A DNA stretch of 33,045 nucleotides from the IMG/VR virus record IMGVR_UViG_3300049002_000030, positions 1-33,045 of that record; one strand, 5' to 3'. The stretch is from a virus. Below are positions 15,463 through 22,498 of the stretch, one piece after another (the first letter of the stretch is position 1; each line of letters starts with the position of its first letter). The notes under the pieces were generated by a model. The model saw only the letters and a list, made by a program, of their open reading frames with translations. It was not told the origin of the DNA and did no database searches. Both the position numbers and the translations under genes were made by a program.

Positions 15463-15786
15463 ATGCCGAAGCACAACATCTACCCTCTCGCCGGCCGCTT
15501 CCTGGCCGTCCCGCCCGCCGAGGGCGAGCCGCTGCCGCCATCCGGCCGGCTCGAGCTGCACTGGCAGCGCGACACCTACGTCCAGCTGGCCAGCACCCGC
15601 TGGGCCGGCGACCCCGCGAAGATCGACACGACGCAGGAGTTCCTGCCGCCAGAGAGCGACACCGGCTCCGAGCCGATGCGCCCAGCCTGGGAGGGCTTCT
15701 TCGTCGACCTGGACCGCGGCGGCATCAACCACCTGATCAAGCAACTGCGCGCCGCGCGCGACCAGGCGTACGGCAAGGACGAATAG
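15463..15786 (+). CDS. Hypothetical protein
   Basis: The product is 107 aa with an AGAGGAG ribosome site. The C-terminus (GFFVDLDRGGINHLIKQLRAARDQAYGKDE) has a motif frequent in actinophage small proteins near the HNH gene. The N-terminal half is beta-rich. Unknown role. Confidence 0.7.
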   Translation: MPKHNIYPLAGRFLAVPPAEGEPLPPSGRLELHWQRDTYVQLASTRWAGDPAKIDTTQEFLPPESDTGSEPMRPAWEGFFVDLDRGGINHLIKQLRAARDQAYGKDE

Positions 15787-15830
15787 ACGTATCCGGCAAC
15801 AACCCCACCCCGGTCGAGGCGGCGGAGTCG

Positions 15831-16232
15831 ATGGGCGACAACCTGGAAACAGAGGCCGATCCGGCTTCGCCTCCTCCCGGGACCACCAGCAACAAGGTAG
15901 AGATCACCGTCGGCGGCCACAGCGTGTCCGTCGAGTCCGCCGACCCCCTAGTCGACGTCGTCGGGTACGCCCTGGGCATCTACGACCAGACCGCGGCCGC
16001 GACCCGGTACGTGCCGATGGGCTTCGACGTGACCGGCGGCAGCTTCGAGCGCGCCGAGCCGTACGCCGAGCCGACCCTGGAACGCTGGGAGGCCGACGAT
16101 GCCGGGCGGATGGCAGGGCAGCAGACGCCGGGATCAACTACCCGCCGACTGGTACATCCGGATACGCCCGGCGGTAATCGCACGCGACTCCGGCCGATGC
16201 CGGTGGATCGAGAACAACGCCCGCTGCCGTGA
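15831..16232 (+). CDS. Hypothetical protein overlapping the HNH gene
   Basis: The product is 133 aa, with GGAG close upstream. Residues of about 24-65 (KVEITVGGHSVSVESADPLVDVVGYALGIYDQTA) look like a small alpha/beta domain. The frame runs 134 bases into the HNH gene in a different phase. Its last part is Pro/Arg-rich and looks non-native, so a lost stop or frameshift near 16098 is possible. Confidence 0.55.
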   Translation: MGDNLETEADPASPPPGTTSNKVEITVGGHSVSVESADPLVDVVGYALGIYDQTAAATRYVPMGFDVTGGSFERAEPYAEPTLERWEADDAGRMAGQQTPGSTTRRLVHPDTPGGNRTRLRPMPVDREQRPLP

Positions 16233-16398
16233 GCGCGGCACCGACGTCGACCACATCAAGGACCCCGACGACCACTCGCCGGGCAACCTGCGCTTGCTGT
16301 GCAGCGCGCATCACGACCGGCGCAGCTCCGCGCAGGGCAACGCCGCGAAGAAGGCGCGCCGGGACCGCAACGTCGAACGCCACCCGGCGCTCGACTGA
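16099..16398 (+). CDS. HNH endonuclease
   Basis: The product is 99 aa. A GWQGSRRRDQLPADW start, a first Cys (CRWIENNARC), DVDHIKDPDDHSPGNLRLLC and SAHHDRRSSAQGNAAK give a complete beta-beta-alpha-metal HNH motif with both zinc Cys pairs. Small HNH proteins near terminase and portal genes nick DNA during packaging in several phages (HK97 gp74 type). ATG 16099 is chosen because the LPADW segment is typical near the N-terminus of this family. It overlaps the gene before by 134 bases. Confidence 0.88.
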   Translation: MPGGWQGSRRRDQLPADWYIRIRPAVIARDSGRCRWIENNARCRERGTDVDHIKDPDDHSPGNLRLLCSAHHDRRSSAQGNAAKKARRDRNVERHPALD

Positions 16399-16486
16399 CC
16401 ACGAGCGGCTCTCGCCGGATCCCGAGGGGCATTGCGCTCAGTGGACCGGCGGGATCTTCCTATCCCGCGAAGGGGCCACTTCACCC

Positions 16487-16918
16487 ATGGCCAGCACCAA
16501 CGAGCGCTTCGTCTTCCCCGACCAGGTCTGGTACGACGCCAACAACCCCGGCTCGCTGCACGACGCGCTGCGTGTCGACTACGCCCGGGCCAAGGCCGCC
16601 GCCGAGCGCCGGCCGAGCCTGCGCCGGCACATGGAGTCCTGCTCCGTCTGCCAGGCGATCGGCGGCGCGGGCGCGGCCGCGCCGCCCCCGGGCACCACCC
16701 CACAGCGGATCAAGCTGGCCCTCGGCCTGGAGCAGATGCACACGCTGCTCCAGCTGCCGGCCAACTACGAGATCGTGCACATGTACGCCGACAACGACCC
16801 GAACTACGTCTTCGTGCTAGTCGCCGGCGAGGGGCTGCCGGAGGCGAGCCCCGCGGTCGAGACGCCGTCGGGCCGGGTCACCGACGTGCGTGACGACACC
16901 ACGCCTAAAGCATCCTAG
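16487..16918 (+). CDS. Hypothetical protein with C-x2-C pair
   Basis: The product is 143 aa, starting at ATG 16487 after an AAGGGG site. HMESCSVCQAIGG provides one Cys pair and an upstream His, possibly a metal site. The second half (RIKLALGLEQMHTLLQLPANYEIVHM) is followed by a hydrophobic strand YVFVLVAGEGLP, a combination seen in other actinophage proteins. The stop lies inside a perfect 14-bp palindrome (16915-16928). Confidence 0.7.
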   Translation: MASTNERFVFPDQVWYDANNPGSLHDALRVDYARAKAAAERRPSLRRHMESCSVCQAIGGAGAAAPPPGTTPQRIKLALGLEQMHTLLQLPANYEIVHMYADNDPNYVFVLVAGEGLPEASPAVETPSGRVTDVRDDTTPKAS

Positions 16919-17026
16919 GACGTCCTAGCCCGCGTGTGCGCACGCACATCAGCGCGCCGAGCTGGGAGTTTGTCGGAGGAAACCTCGAGTTTCGGCGCAC
17001 GCCTGGCGCCAGGGAGGGAGTCGGGC

Positions 17027-17446
17027 GTGCGCCGATTTGAGCTGCACCGGATAGAGGATGCCAGCGGGGTCAGCGGCACCGGCGTGGTGGCCCAGGGCGT
17101 CCAGTTCGACGACGGGCACTGCGCGATGCGCTGGCTGACCGAGACCGCCTCCACCGCCCTCTACGACAGCGCCGGCGACGTCGAGCGCATCCACGGCCAC
17201 GAGGGCCGCACCACGATCCTCTGGCTGGACTCCGGCGGGCTGAGCGCGATCACCCCGGACTGCGGCTGCGACTCCGTGCAGACCCTGGGCGGCAACGGTC
17301 ACCAGATCGAGGTGCACCACGTCATCCCCGACGACGGCGCCGGGCACACCGACAGCCTGGAATGCGGCTGCGGGCCGCAGATCCACCTCAAGCCGCCGGA
17401 CATGCTGGTGGCCGACCACGTCGACCAGGACGAGCTGCCCAGCTAG
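17027..17446 (+). CDS. Conserved actinophage protein with CGC motifs
   Basis: The product is 139 aa. The GTG start has AGGGAGGGA upstream. RRFELHRIEDASGVSGTGVVAQGVQFDDG then ALYDSAGDVERIHGHEG match a widely seen small actinobacterial phage family. The C-terminal half has two CGC motifs (DCGCD and ECGCGP) around HHVIPDDGAGH, a second module that appears as a separate gene elsewhere, so this looks like a fusion. No biochemical role is known. Confidence 0.75.
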   Translation: MRRFELHRIEDASGVSGTGVVAQGVQFDDGHCAMRWLTETASTALYDSAGDVERIHGHEGRTTILWLDSGGLSAITPDCGCDSVQTLGGNGHQIEVHHVIPDDGAGHTDSLECGCGPQIHLKPPDMLVADHVDQDELPS

Positions 17447-17467
17447 CGCGCGCGTCCGCTTAAAGGC

Positions 17468-17872
17468 TCAGCGCTGCTTCTCCGGATGTTGCCGCCGGCA
17501 CTTGGCGGAGAAGCAGATCACGTTGCCGTCCTTGGTGCGGGGATCACTCCGGCCGGCGCTCGGGCTCGGGCTGGCGTGGTCCTTGACCTGCGTGGCCGGC
17601 ACGCGGTCGCGCAGCCGGGACAGCACATCGCCCGGGTTCACGTTGCGCCCGCGCAGGTCATAAAGCGCCAGCCCGGCCAGGATCAGCGCCACCACGACGC
17701 CGACGCGCAGCATCGCCCAGAAGCCGTGCCAGAAGCTCGAGCGCATGCCCGGCAGGCCCGCCTTGGTGCGCTGATAGTCGCTCGAGGCGCGTCGCATGAC
17801 CGCCCAGCGCCCGCCGAGGACGAACAGTACGAGCCCGGCCACGATCCACAGCGGGCTGATATCGAGGGCCAT
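17468..17872 (-). CDS. Small membrane protein with two transmembrane helices
   Basis: The product is 134 aa, on the opposite strand to its neighbours. Two hydrophobic segments are visible: PLWIVAGLVLFVLGGRWAVM near the start and FWAMLRVGVVVALILAGLAL around residue 50-70. A polar C-terminal tail ends in a CFSAKCRRQH motif. A membrane protein on the minus strand next to the packaging genes fits a moron such as a superinfection-exclusion protein, but no family is recognised. The ribosome site is weak (GAGG). Confidence 0.6.
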   Translation of the reverse strand: MALDISPLWIVAGLVLFVLGGRWAVMRRASSDYQRTKAGLPGMRSSFWHGFWAMLRVGVVVALILAGLALYDLRGRNVNPGDVLSRLRDRVPATQVKDHASPSPSAGRSDPRTKDGNVICFSAKCRRQHPEKQR

Positions 17873-18002
17873 GCGCCTCAGTGTGCGCGATCGGCCCGGC
17901 CCGTGTCACGACCGCTGGACCGGCCCAGCCCTACGTCAAACAACACCGCCCGCCGGCCCGGCATGGGTCGCGGACGCCACCGCGCACACGAGGAGTTCTC
18001 CG

Positions 18003-18332
18003 ATGGCTGACCGCAGCCCCCAGACCTTCACCGAGACGGTCCTTCAGCCCAGCTACTACGCCGCCAGCGGCGGCGGCGGCGACCGCGTTCGTCCCGGCGT
18101 GGTGCTGCACGTCAAGAACGCCAACGCGGCCAGCACGGTGCTCACCATGGCCACCCCGGCGGTGGCCGACGGCGACCTCGCCATCGCCGACCGGACTCGC
18201 ACCATCACCAACGGCACCGAGGCGTTCCTGGTGGTGCCGACGGACCGGGTCTACCGCGACGTCGACGGCATGGTGGGTCTGACGTGGTCGGTGACCACCA
18301 CCGTCACCTTCGCCGTGCTGTCCCGCAGCTGA
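18003..18332 (+). CDS. Possible head-decoration or minor virion protein
   Basis: The product is 109 aa with an ACGAGGAG ribosome site. It is all-beta, with VLHVKNANAASTVLTMATP and FLVVPTDRVYRDVDGMVGLTWS. Ig-like or decoration-type proteins with this pattern are common in actinophage head modules. It sits directly before the terminase genes and is separated from them by a strong terminator. Confidence 0.65.
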   Translation: MADRSPQTFTETVLQPSYYAASGGGGDRVRPGVVLHVKNANAASTVLTMATPAVADGDLAIADRTRTITNGTEAFLVVPTDRVYRDVDGMVGLTWSVTTTVTFAVLSRS

Positions 18333-18352
18333 TCTGTTCCGCCCCCCACCTC

Positions 18353-18386
18353 AAGAGCCCGCGACCGTCACGGTCTGCGGGCTCTT
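18353..18386 (+). terminator. Intrinsic terminator before the terminase genes
   Basis: AAGAGCCCGC (18353-18362) pairs with GCGGGCTCTT (18377-18386), and an inner ACCGT/ACGGT stem extends it. A pyrimidine run (CCCTTTCCC) follows. Confidence 0.7.
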
Positions 18387-18413
18387 CCCTTTCCCGACAC
18401 GGGAGTGATCACC

Positions 18414-18908
18414 ATGGCCAAGACCGGCCCTGCTCCGAAGGTCGTCAAGCACGGCCATGGCGGCGGCGAATGGCAGGACGTCCCCGACGCGCCGTACACC
18501 GGCCCCGGATCCGACCGCGACCTGCCCGACATCCCGGGGCTGCCCTGGTACGAGACCACCATGGCCTGGTGGATCACTGTCCGGCGGATGCCGCACTGTC
18601 GGCTCTGGACCGAGTCGGACTGGAACTTCGCCACCATGTGCGCGGTGATCGTCAACCAGGCGTGGGGCGAACTCTACGGCGGGGCGCTTCCGGTGAACCT
18701 GCTTTCCGAGCTGCGGCAGCGTGAGGCGCTGCTGGGCATGACGATGGAGCAGCGCCGCAAGCTGGGCATCCGCTACGTCGATCCGGCCCAGTTCCCCGAC
18801 GAGTTCCCCAACGGCGTGCCCGATATCGGGCGGAGCACTCAGCCGACCGACGGGAACGTCAAGGACATCAACAAGGCGCCGTCGCGGCGCGCCCGCCTGG
18901 CGGGCTGA
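18414..18908 (+). CDS. Terminase small subunit
   Basis: The product is 164 aa. The ATG at 18414 has GGGAG eight bases upstream. LPWYETTMAWWITVRRMPHCRLWTESDW, then ELRQREALLGMTMEQRRKLGIRYVDP is the signature of actinophage small terminase subunits, which recognise the packaging site and feed DNA to the large subunit. The large-subunit gene starts three bases after its stop. Confidence 0.8.
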   Translation: MAKTGPAPKVVKHGHGGGEWQDVPDAPYTGPGSDRDLPDIPGLPWYETTMAWWITVRRMPHCRLWTESDWNFATMCAVIVNQAWGELYGGALPVNLLSELRQREALLGMTMEQRRKLGIRYVDPAQFPDEFPNGVPDIGRSTQPTDGNVKDINKAPSRRARLAG

Positions 18909-18911
18909 GCT

Positions 18912-20708
18912 GTGCCGCGCACCCTGGTGCGCGCGCCGGAACATGACCGGCTGCGCAGCTTGGGCGGCTTGGCCTGTGGGTGGATCGAGTTCTTCGTCCG
19001 GCATGGGCCAGGTGCCGTTCAGGGCATGGAGATTACGTTCGGCGACGAGTTCGCCGGCTTCGTTATGGACTCGTACGCCCTGCTTCCTGAGGGCAAGCGT
19101 ATCTATGACCATGTATTTCTGTCGCGCCCGAAGGGCACGAACAAAAGTGGATTAGCTTCATATTTGGCGCTCTTCGAGGCACTGGGCCCGTGTCGCTTTG
19201 CCGGCTTCGCTGAGGGCGGCGAGGTCTACGAGGATCCGTGGGGCCTGGGGTTCTCGTACGAATACGAACGTGGCGAACCCATGGGTAAACCGGTTCATGT
19301 GCCTATGATTCGTATTATGGCCACCGAAGAAGGACAGCCCCTAGCGCTGGATACGCCCGTACCGACCCCGTCCGGCTGGACGACGGTCGGCGAACTCACG
19401 GTTGGTAACACCGTGTTCGACGCCGACGGCTGGCCACGCCAGGTGGCCCGTGAGACGCGGGTGATGGAGGGGTTGGACTGCTACGCGGTCACCTTCTCCG
19501 ACGGAGAGCGCGTCGTCTGCTCCGGGTCGCACCTGTGGACGCTGGAGCGGCGCAACGGCAAGGGCACCGCCTTCGAGAAGGTCACGGTTACCACCGAGCG
19601 CCTCGCCGGCGACTACATCCGCGGTGGCAGCCAGGGCGGTATGACCGGCCTGCGCTACCGCGTGGCGGCCGGGGTCGAGTGGCAGGTGCCCGAGGCGGAG
19701 CTGCCGATCGACCCGTACCTGCTGGGCATGTGGCTCGGCGACGGCAGCAAGTCGGACTCGAGCATCGCCTTCGACTACCGTCTCCGCGACGAGTACGAGG
19801 TGCTGCTCAAGCCCTTCCTGGGCGATCACGAGGAGCTGGTCTTCGCCAACGAGACCGGTAACTCCGGGGTCGTCAGGATCCGCCGCCGCAAGGGCCTTTG
19901 CGCCTTCGGTCACGAGTACGGCGACGACACGATCCACCGGGCGTGCGGGCCCTGTCGGCGCATCCGGAACAGCGGGTTCCGCAAGGAGCCAGAGGGGGTC
20001 CGCACCTCGACTTTGCGGGAGCGCCTGCGCGATGCCGGACTGCTGGGCTTCAAGCACGTACCGGCGGCCTACTTGCGCGCCTCCGCGGCCCAGCGGCACG
20101 CGCTGTTGCAGGGCCTGATGGACTCCGACGGGTGCTTCGTCCGGGCCAACAACGCGGTCAAGGCGACCTTCACCAATACCGACCGGCTGCTGATCGACGG
20201 CATCGAGGAGCTGCTCACCACGCTGGGCTACAAGTGGGCCGAGCGCTGGGATGAGCCAGTCAAGGCCTGGCGGGTCGAGTTCGTGGCCTGCGCAAGCAAG
20301 CCGCCTGCCCGGCTGGCACACAAGGTCGCAAAGCTGGACGTCCTGGGCGCGAACGCGCGGTCACGTCGCCGGCATGTGGCGAAGGTGGAGCGGGTCGAAC
20401 CCGTCCCGGTCAAGTGCATCGGGATCGACACCGACGACCACCTGTTCCTGGTGGGCCGGCGAGCCGTGCCGACGCACAATACCGGCAACGTCTACGACAC
20501 CATCTACTTCAACCTGACCGACGAGGACTGTCCGCTATCGCACGTGCCGGGCATCGACCCCGGCCGCACCCGGGTGTACCTGCCGTCCGGCGGCTTCGTA
20601 ATGCCGTCAACCGCCAGCTCGGCGGCCAAGGACGGCGGCAAGGAGACCTACGTGGTCTTTGTCTGGCCCCCCGCTGCCATTTGTAGCGGGGGGCCAGACA
20701 TTGACTGA
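18912..20708 (+). CDS. Terminase large subunit, N-terminal part, with intein; interrupted at Walker B
   Basis: This is the ATPase part of the phage DNA-packaging motor. N-extein residues 1-142 include the Walker A-like loop SRPKGTNKSG with Lys78. An intein occupies residues 143-523 and the extein resumes at Thr524 (TGNVYDTIYFN). The ATPase core then runs to KETYVVF, which should continue straight into the Walker B acidic residues DESH. Instead the frame enters a hairpin-containing insert and stops at TGA 20706-20708. The true Walker B and nuclease domain continue in another frame from 20717. Leu81 inside the Walker A loop is a rare TTA codon, and codons from about 19050 to 19337 are AT-richer than average. 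GTG start. Confidence 0.85.
   Translation: MPRTLVRAPEHDRLRSLGGLACGWIEFFVRHGPGAVQGMEITFGDEFAGFVMDSYALLPEGKRIYDHVFLSRPKGTNKSGLASYLALFEALGPCRFAGFAEGGEVYEDPWGLGFSYEYERGEPMGKPVHVPMIRIMATEEGQPLALDTPVPTPSGWTTVGELTVGNTVFDADGWPRQVARETRVMEGLDCYAVTFSDGERVVCSGSHLWTLERRNGKGTAFEKVTVTTERLAGDYIRGGSQGGMTGLRYRVAAGVEWQVPEAELPIDPYLLGMWLGDGSKSDSSIAFDYRLRDEYEVLLKPFLGDHEELVFANETGNSGVVRIRRRKGLCAFGHEYGDDTIHRACGPCRRIRNSGFRKEPEGVRTSTLRERLRDAGLLGFKHVPAAYLRASAAQRHALLQGLMDSDGCFVRANNAVKATFTNTDRLLIDGIEELLTTLGYKWAERWDEPVKAWRVEFVACASKPPARLAHKVAKLDVLGANARSRRRHVAKVERVEPVPVKCIGIDTDDHLFLVGRRAVPTHNTGNVYDTIYFNLTDEDCPLSHVPGIDPGRTRVYLPSGGFVMPSTASSAAKDGGKETYVVFVWPPAAICSGGPDID
19338..20480 (+). other. Class 3 intein with LAGLIDADG homing endonuclease in terminase
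   Basis: This 381-codon intein begins with Pro1 (PLALDTPVPTPSGWTTVGEL) instead of Cys or Ser. Block B is CSGSHLWTL with Trp at intein residue 67, two after the His. Block F has Cys360 (VKCIGIDTDDHLFL) in place of the usual Asp. Block G is PTHN with Thr379 before His380-Asn381, and the +1 extein residue is Thr. Pro1, the Trp-Cys-Thr triplet and Thr+1 together define class 3 inteins, whose branch forms through the block F Cys. The homing endonuclease has two LAGLIDADG motifs (terminase residues 269-278 and 398-407) that keep their acidic residues, and between them a C-x3-H...C-x2-C cluster (330-348). Confidence 0.88.
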
Positions 20709-20716
20709 CACCATTT
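20661..20716 (+). other. 56-nt hairpin insert in terminase, candidate translational bypass element
   Basis: The insert begins right after the TTT codon at 20658-20660 with a perfect 15-bp stem (20661-20675 with 20685-20699, loop of nine) and ends in a second TTT at 20714-20716. Coding resumes at GAT 20717 with DESHLYNTPELRRMH. The length is not a multiple of three, and both relevant frames have a stop inside (20706 and 20702). CCATTTG occurs in the loop and at the landing edge. Alternatives: small palindromic mobile element with a TTTG duplication, or a disabling insertion. Confidence 0.6.
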
Positions 20717-21856
20717 GATGAATCGCACCTCTATAATACGCCCGAATTGAGGCGTATGCATACGACGGTCACGCGGAACCTGGTCAAGCTGCGCGGAACG
20801 GCGTCGGAACCGTGGTACATCGAGACGACGACGATGTTTGCCCCCGGTGAGGATTCGGTCGCCGAGACCACATTCCGCGAGGCGGAATTGATCCGGGAGA
20901 ACAAGAAAAAGCGCGGCCGCATCAGAATGCTCTATGACCACAGGTGGGGCGACTGCCCCGACCTGACGGTCGAGGAGCAACTGATCGAGGCCATCAAGGA
21001 GGCCTTCGGCGAGGCCATCGAGTGGAACGACATCCCGTCGATCGTGGACGAGTTCTACTCGCTGAAGGCTGATCCGGCCGACAGCCGGCGCTACTTCCTC
21101 AACGCCGAGACGTCGTCGAAGGACACCTGGCTCCCGCTGCGTGACATCGACGCCTGCAAGGACGCGACCAGGTCGCTGCAACCCGGCGACGTGATCACGC
21201 TTGGATTCGACGGCTCGATCAACGACGACAGCACCGCCCTGGTTGCATGCAGGGTCGCCGATGGTCACCTGGAGCTTCTGCACATCGACGAGCGGCCGGC
21301 GGACCTGCCGCCGCACCGGGAGTGGAGCGTCGACGAGCCCGCGGTGGACGCCGCGGTGCAGCAGGCGTTCAAGACCTACCGGGTCGTGGGCTTCTACTGC
21401 GACCCGGCCATGTGGTCCAGCTGGATCGCGACCTGGCACAACCGCTGGGAGAAGCAGCTCAAGGCACGCGCCACGGCGGGTAAGCCGCTGGAGTTCCGGG
21501 CCAACATCCGGACCCGGATGGCGGCCGCGGTGGAGGCGTTCTACTTGGCGGTGAAGTCCACCGCCAAGGGGATGGCCACCGGTGATCCGACGCTGCGAGT
21601 GCTGTCGATCGTGCCACCGGAGGACCGCCCGGAGGGCGACGAGAACAAGCCGCTGATCCTGCGCCGGCACCTCGCCAACTGCTACGTCCGCAAGACCACC
21701 GAGGGCGATCTGCTGCGCAAGGAGCTGCCGAAAAGCCCTCGCAAGATCGACGCCGCGATGAGTTCCGTCCTGGCGTTCCAGGCCCGCAACGACGCGATCA
21801 AGGCCGGCGTCAAGACCGGTCCGCGCGCCAAGCGAATTCCCCGCCGGGTCCGCTAG
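20717..21856 (+). CDS. Terminase large subunit, C-terminal part (Walker B and nuclease domain)
   Basis: About 379 codons continue the terminase in a frame shifted by the 56-nt insert. It begins with the Walker B/catalytic residues DESHLY, then the coupling region (TVTRNL, EPWYIETTTMFAPGEDS). The RNase H-like nuclease domain follows with ITLGFDGSINDDSTALVACR and later acidic positions, including KIDAAMSSVLAF near the end. These nuclease residues look intact. Without ribosome hopping or another joining event, an isolated protein could start at ATG 20756 and would lack Walker B. The retained sequence with no other lesion suggests the full protein is still made or the break is recent. Confidence 0.8.
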   Translation, partial: DESHLYNTPELRRMHTTVTRNLVKLRGTASEPWYIETTTMFAPGEDSVAETTFREAELIRENKKKRGRIRMLYDHRWGDCPDLTVEEQLIEAIKEAFGEAIEWNDIPSIVDEFYSLKADPADSRRYFLNAETSSKDTWLPLRDIDACKDATRSLQPGDVITLGFDGSINDDSTALVACRVADGHLELLHIDERPADLPPHREWSVDEPAVDAAVQQAFKTYRVVGFYCDPAMWSSWIATWHNRWEKQLKARATAGKPLEFRANIRTRMAAAVEAFYLAVKSTAKGMATGDPTLRVLSIVPPEDRPEGDENKPLILRRHLANCYVRKTTEGDLLRKELPKSPRKIDAAMSSVLAFQARNDAIKAGVKTGPRAKRIPRRVR

Positions 21857-21903
21857 TTCCGGCCGCGCCACTGGGCGGGCCAACCGACAAAGGAAGGTCC
21901 GCC

Positions 21904-22476
21904 GTGACCGCTCTGGCCCATTCCGTCATCGTCGAGGGCACGCGGTACGCCGCGGGCACCGACCACACCGCGATGCCCGTTGCGCACGTCGACGAGATCC
22001 GCAACGGTGCCGCCTGGGTGGGCGGAGTCGCACCGGCGCTCAGCGTCATCCCCATCGGCAAGTCGCACATCGTCGCCGGCGACCTGTCCAGCGCGACCAA
22101 GGCCCGCGACGCACTGGGCATCGCGGTGGACCTGCGCTACGGCCACATCGTGCCGACCGGCTCCGCTCCCACCGTGGCCGCGCAGGCCGCCGCCGGTACC
22201 AGCGCCACCGCCGCGGTGACCGGCAAGGACACCGCCGGCACCGTGACGGTCACCTCCGGCTCGGCCAGCCTGGCCGCCGGCAACCAGGCGGTGGTGACGT
22301 TCAACCACGCGTTCGCCGTCGCCCCCGTCGTGGTGCTGACCCCGGGTAGCGCGGCCGGGGCGGCGCTGGCGCCCTACGTCGCGGCGGTCACCACCACCAC
22401 ATTCACGATCGCCTTCGGCTCCGCGCCGTCGGCGTCCACCGCCTATCCCGTCAACTTCCACGCGGTCGGCAAGTAA
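21904..22476 (+). CDS. Structural protein with C-terminal beta domain
   Basis: The product is 190 aa, with a GTG start and an AAAGGAAGG ribosome site. The N-terminal half resembles head-region proteins (SVIVEGTRYAAGTDHTAM). Residues of about 95-190 form an all-beta module (VTVTSGSASLAAGNQAVVTF, AVAPVVVLTP, TTTFTIAF) seen at the ends of phage fibre and tail proteins. It may be a minor virion or receptor-binding component. No specific assignment. Confidence 0.65.
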   Translation: MTALAHSVIVEGTRYAAGTDHTAMPVAHVDEIRNGAAWVGGVAPALSVIPIGKSHIVAGDLSSATKARDALGIAVDLRYGHIVPTGSAPTVAAQAAAGTSATAAVTGKDTAGTVTVTSGSASLAAGNQAVVTFNHAFAVAPVVVLTPGSAAGAALAPYVAAVTTTTFTIAFGSAPSASTAYPVNFHAVGK

Positions 22477-22498
22477 CCCTCCCGAAGGACGGTGACCC

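Noticed and set aside
14336-15736. Plus-strand 466-codon frame over the HTH and SNase genes
   Set aside because: Arg/Pro-rich shadow in another phase; the real genes there have start sites and family motifs.
16915-16928. Perfect 14-bp palindrome over a stop codon as an operator
   Set aside because: Only one copy in the window and no promoter nearby that I could support; left as a note in the gene entry.
20661-20699. Intrinsic terminator inside terminase
   Set aside because: The stem is very strong but no U tract follows, and coding of the nuclease domain continues at once.
20661-20716. Simple -1 frameshift within the insert
   Set aside because: Joining the frames is possible only at one codon (20703-20705), where no slippery heptamer is seen, and it would add about 19 residues into the Walker B strand.
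20648-21883. Minus-strand reading frame opposite the terminase nuclease domain
   Set aside because: Antisense shadow of a conserved nuclease domain with intact motifs.
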